Source: an uncultured Desulfuromonadales bacterium (lineage in GTDB: Bacteria > Desulfobacterota > Desulfuromonadia > Desulfuromonadales > Geopsychrobacteraceae). Taken from it: a DNA stretch of 6,119 nt. Both the position numbers and the translations under genes were made by a program. Of the stretch, positions 5,069-6,119 are shown in pieces. The stretch spans positions 1-6,119 of the forward strand of contig CAMYNC010000192.1 of NCBI GenBank assembly GCA_947259685.1. Direction: 5' to 3'. The notes below the pieces were generated by a model. That model was not told where the DNA came from and did not search any database. It saw only the letters and a list, made by a program, of their open reading frames with translations. Every line of letters starts with the position of its first letter. The first letter of the stretch is position 1.

Positions 5069-6067
5069 ATGCGAACTAGCCTTTTGCTGGCGATTCCGCT
5101 CGGGATCGCGATCTTCATTTGGTTGATGATGTCCGACCCGCAGTCGGAACCGATTCGCATCGGCATCATCCAATTCACAAACAACAACGCCACCACCCTG
5201 GCCGGCTTCAAGCAGGGGCTGCAGGATGCCGGTCTGCGTGAAAATCAGGAGGTCATTTACCTGGATGATGGCCCTGTGACGGTTCGGCGCCAGCTGGCCG
5301 AGGCGGTGAGAAAGCTTCTTCAGAAACGACCACAACTTATTTTTACCTCCACCACCCCAGCGGCACGAACCGTCAAAGCGATTACCGCAGCCGAGAGCCC
5401 CGGCCTGCCGGTGGTATTTGCCCCGGTCAACGATCCCCTCACTGCCGGACTGGTCAAGAGCATGCGTCAGCCCGAGGCCAACCTGACCGGGGTGCGCCTG
5501 GCCGTAAGTGACGGACGCCGGCTGCAGTCATTGCAGGAGATATTTCCGGCGGTCAAAATCGTCTGCGTGCCCTTTTCGCCGAACGACAAGGCTGCCGAAG
5601 CCTCGCTGGACCAGCTGCGGACAGCGGCCAAAAAGCTTGCCATCGATTTGCGACCGGTCGCCTTTCCTCAAGTCTTCAGTAAAGAGCAGATCAGCAGCTT
5701 GATTCCACCAGACAGTGATGCCCTGCTGCTGCCGCGCGAGGGACGGATCGCCTCACGCAGCAAAGATTTTTCCGAGGTGGCCATCGAGCGCAGACTGCCC
5801 CTCTCGGTGTTTCGCTTCGCCCAGATTGAAACCGACGGCCTGCTCGGTTACGGCTTTGTCGGCTGGCAGGTGGGCAAGCAGGCCGCCCGCCTGGCAAAAC
5901 AGATTCTGCAGGGGACGCCGGTGGCCCATCTGCCGGTGGAAACCGCCCGCGATTACCTGTTTTTGAACCTCGATAGCGCAGCCAGAATGCAGTTGGAATT
6001 TCCCGATGCGGCGTTGCGGCGCGCCCACTTTACTGTCATTGATGGCCGCAAGGTAGAACACCGATGA
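5069..6067 (+). CDS. PF04392-type periplasmic binding protein, membrane-anchored
   Basis: A 332-residue protein of the ABC transporter substrate-binding (PF04392, TrpX-like) family. The N-terminus is one hydrophobic segment (about residues 4-21) after a single Arg, without a clear cleavage site or lipobox, so it is probably a signal anchor holding the domain in the periplasm. The two-lobe fold follows. Lobe one starts with IRIGIIQF (29-36) and FKQGLQDAGL (47-56). Family landmarks come next: IFTSTTPAA (91-99), PVVFAPVNDPLTAGLV (114-129), LTGVRL (139-144), and late GYGFVGWQVGKQAARLAKQIL (260-280) with a following LPVE (288-291). Relatives bind small ligands such as amino acids; the ligand here is unknown. 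No permease or ATPase gene is visible next to it. The next gene overlaps by four bases and begins like a membrane protein, so a sensory role is possible. Confidence 0.88.
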   Translation: MRTSLLLAIPLGIAIFIWLMMSDPQSEPIRIGIIQFTNNNATTLAGFKQGLQDAGLRENQEVIYLDDGPVTVRRQLAEAVRKLLQKRPQLIFTSTTPAARTVKAITAAESPGLPVVFAPVNDPLTAGLVKSMRQPEANLTGVRLAVSDGRRLQSLQEIFPAVKIVCVPFSPNDKAAEASLDQLRTAAKKLAIDLRPVAFPQVFSKEQISSLIPPDSDALLLPREGRIASRSKDFSEVAIERRLPLSVFRFAQIETDGLLGYGFVGWQVGKQAARLAKQILQGTPVAHLPVETARDYLFLNLDSAARMQLEFPDAALRRAHFTVIDGRKVEHR

Positions 6068-6119
6068 CCAGCTTAAGGCGCTATTTTCAGGCCAGCTTTT
6101 TTCAGCTGACCATCCTGCC
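6064..6119 (+). CDS. N-terminal fragment of a downstream gene, probable membrane protein (3'-partial)
   Basis: ATG 6064 overlaps the previous stop as ATGA, which points to translational coupling. AAGG lies ten bases upstream. Eighteen codons are visible: a basic start (MTSLRRYF) followed by a hydrophobic run (ASFFQLTIL) that looks like the first membrane helix. A PF04392 binding protein followed by such a start would suit a sensor histidine kinase or diguanylate cyclase, or alternatively a permease. The fragment is too short to decide. Confidence 0.6.
   Translation, partial: MTSLRRYFQASFFQLTIL

Overview
The window reads as a stretch of a moderately GC-rich Gram-negative chromosome. Its protein repertoire (CBS/DUF294 nucleotidyltransferase, HAF-repeat exported protein, PF04392-type binding protein placed in front of what looks like a membrane sensor) would fit a Desulfuromonas/Geobacter-type deltaproteobacterium. 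That assignment is inference from protein style, not from a marker gene.

Layout, left to right. (1) 13-1458 (+): a CBS-pair plus DUF294 nucleotidyltransferase-like signalling protein, whose frame is still open at the left edge. (2) 1463-2062 (+): a YjdF/DUF2238 polytopic membrane protein, four bases behind gene 1 and probably co-transcribed. (3) 2078-2266: a compact non-coding insertion, the most interesting item here. It is a 173-bp element (2086-2258) with 15-bp terminal inverted repeats matching at 13 positions, bracketed by a perfect 8-bp direct repeat CTAGTTGG. Its interior is a long imperfect palindrome centred on GTACAATGTAC. It has the anatomy of a MITE or ERIC-like element, and it sits exactly on the stop codon of the next gene, which the target duplication has preserved. 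(4) 2259-3353 (-): an exported HAF-repeat protein, convergent with gene 2. (5) 3354-3608: a 255-bp divergent intergenic region with the HAF leader and a weak possible promoter and operator for the next gene. (6) 3609-4988 (+): an MFS transporter of unknown substrate. (7) 5069-6067 (+): a membrane-anchored periplasmic binding protein of the PF04392 family, with a run of nine G at its ribosome binding site. (8) 6064 to the right edge (+): the first 18 codons of a gene that overlaps gene 7 by four bases (ATGA), with a hydrophobic N-terminus.

Genes 1 and 2 look like one transcription unit, and 7 and 8 another. The binding protein is followed by a membrane protein start rather than by an obvious permease, so it may feed a sensor rather than a transporter, but only 56 bases of the partner are visible. 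No RNA genes, CRISPR arrays or intact transposase genes were seen.
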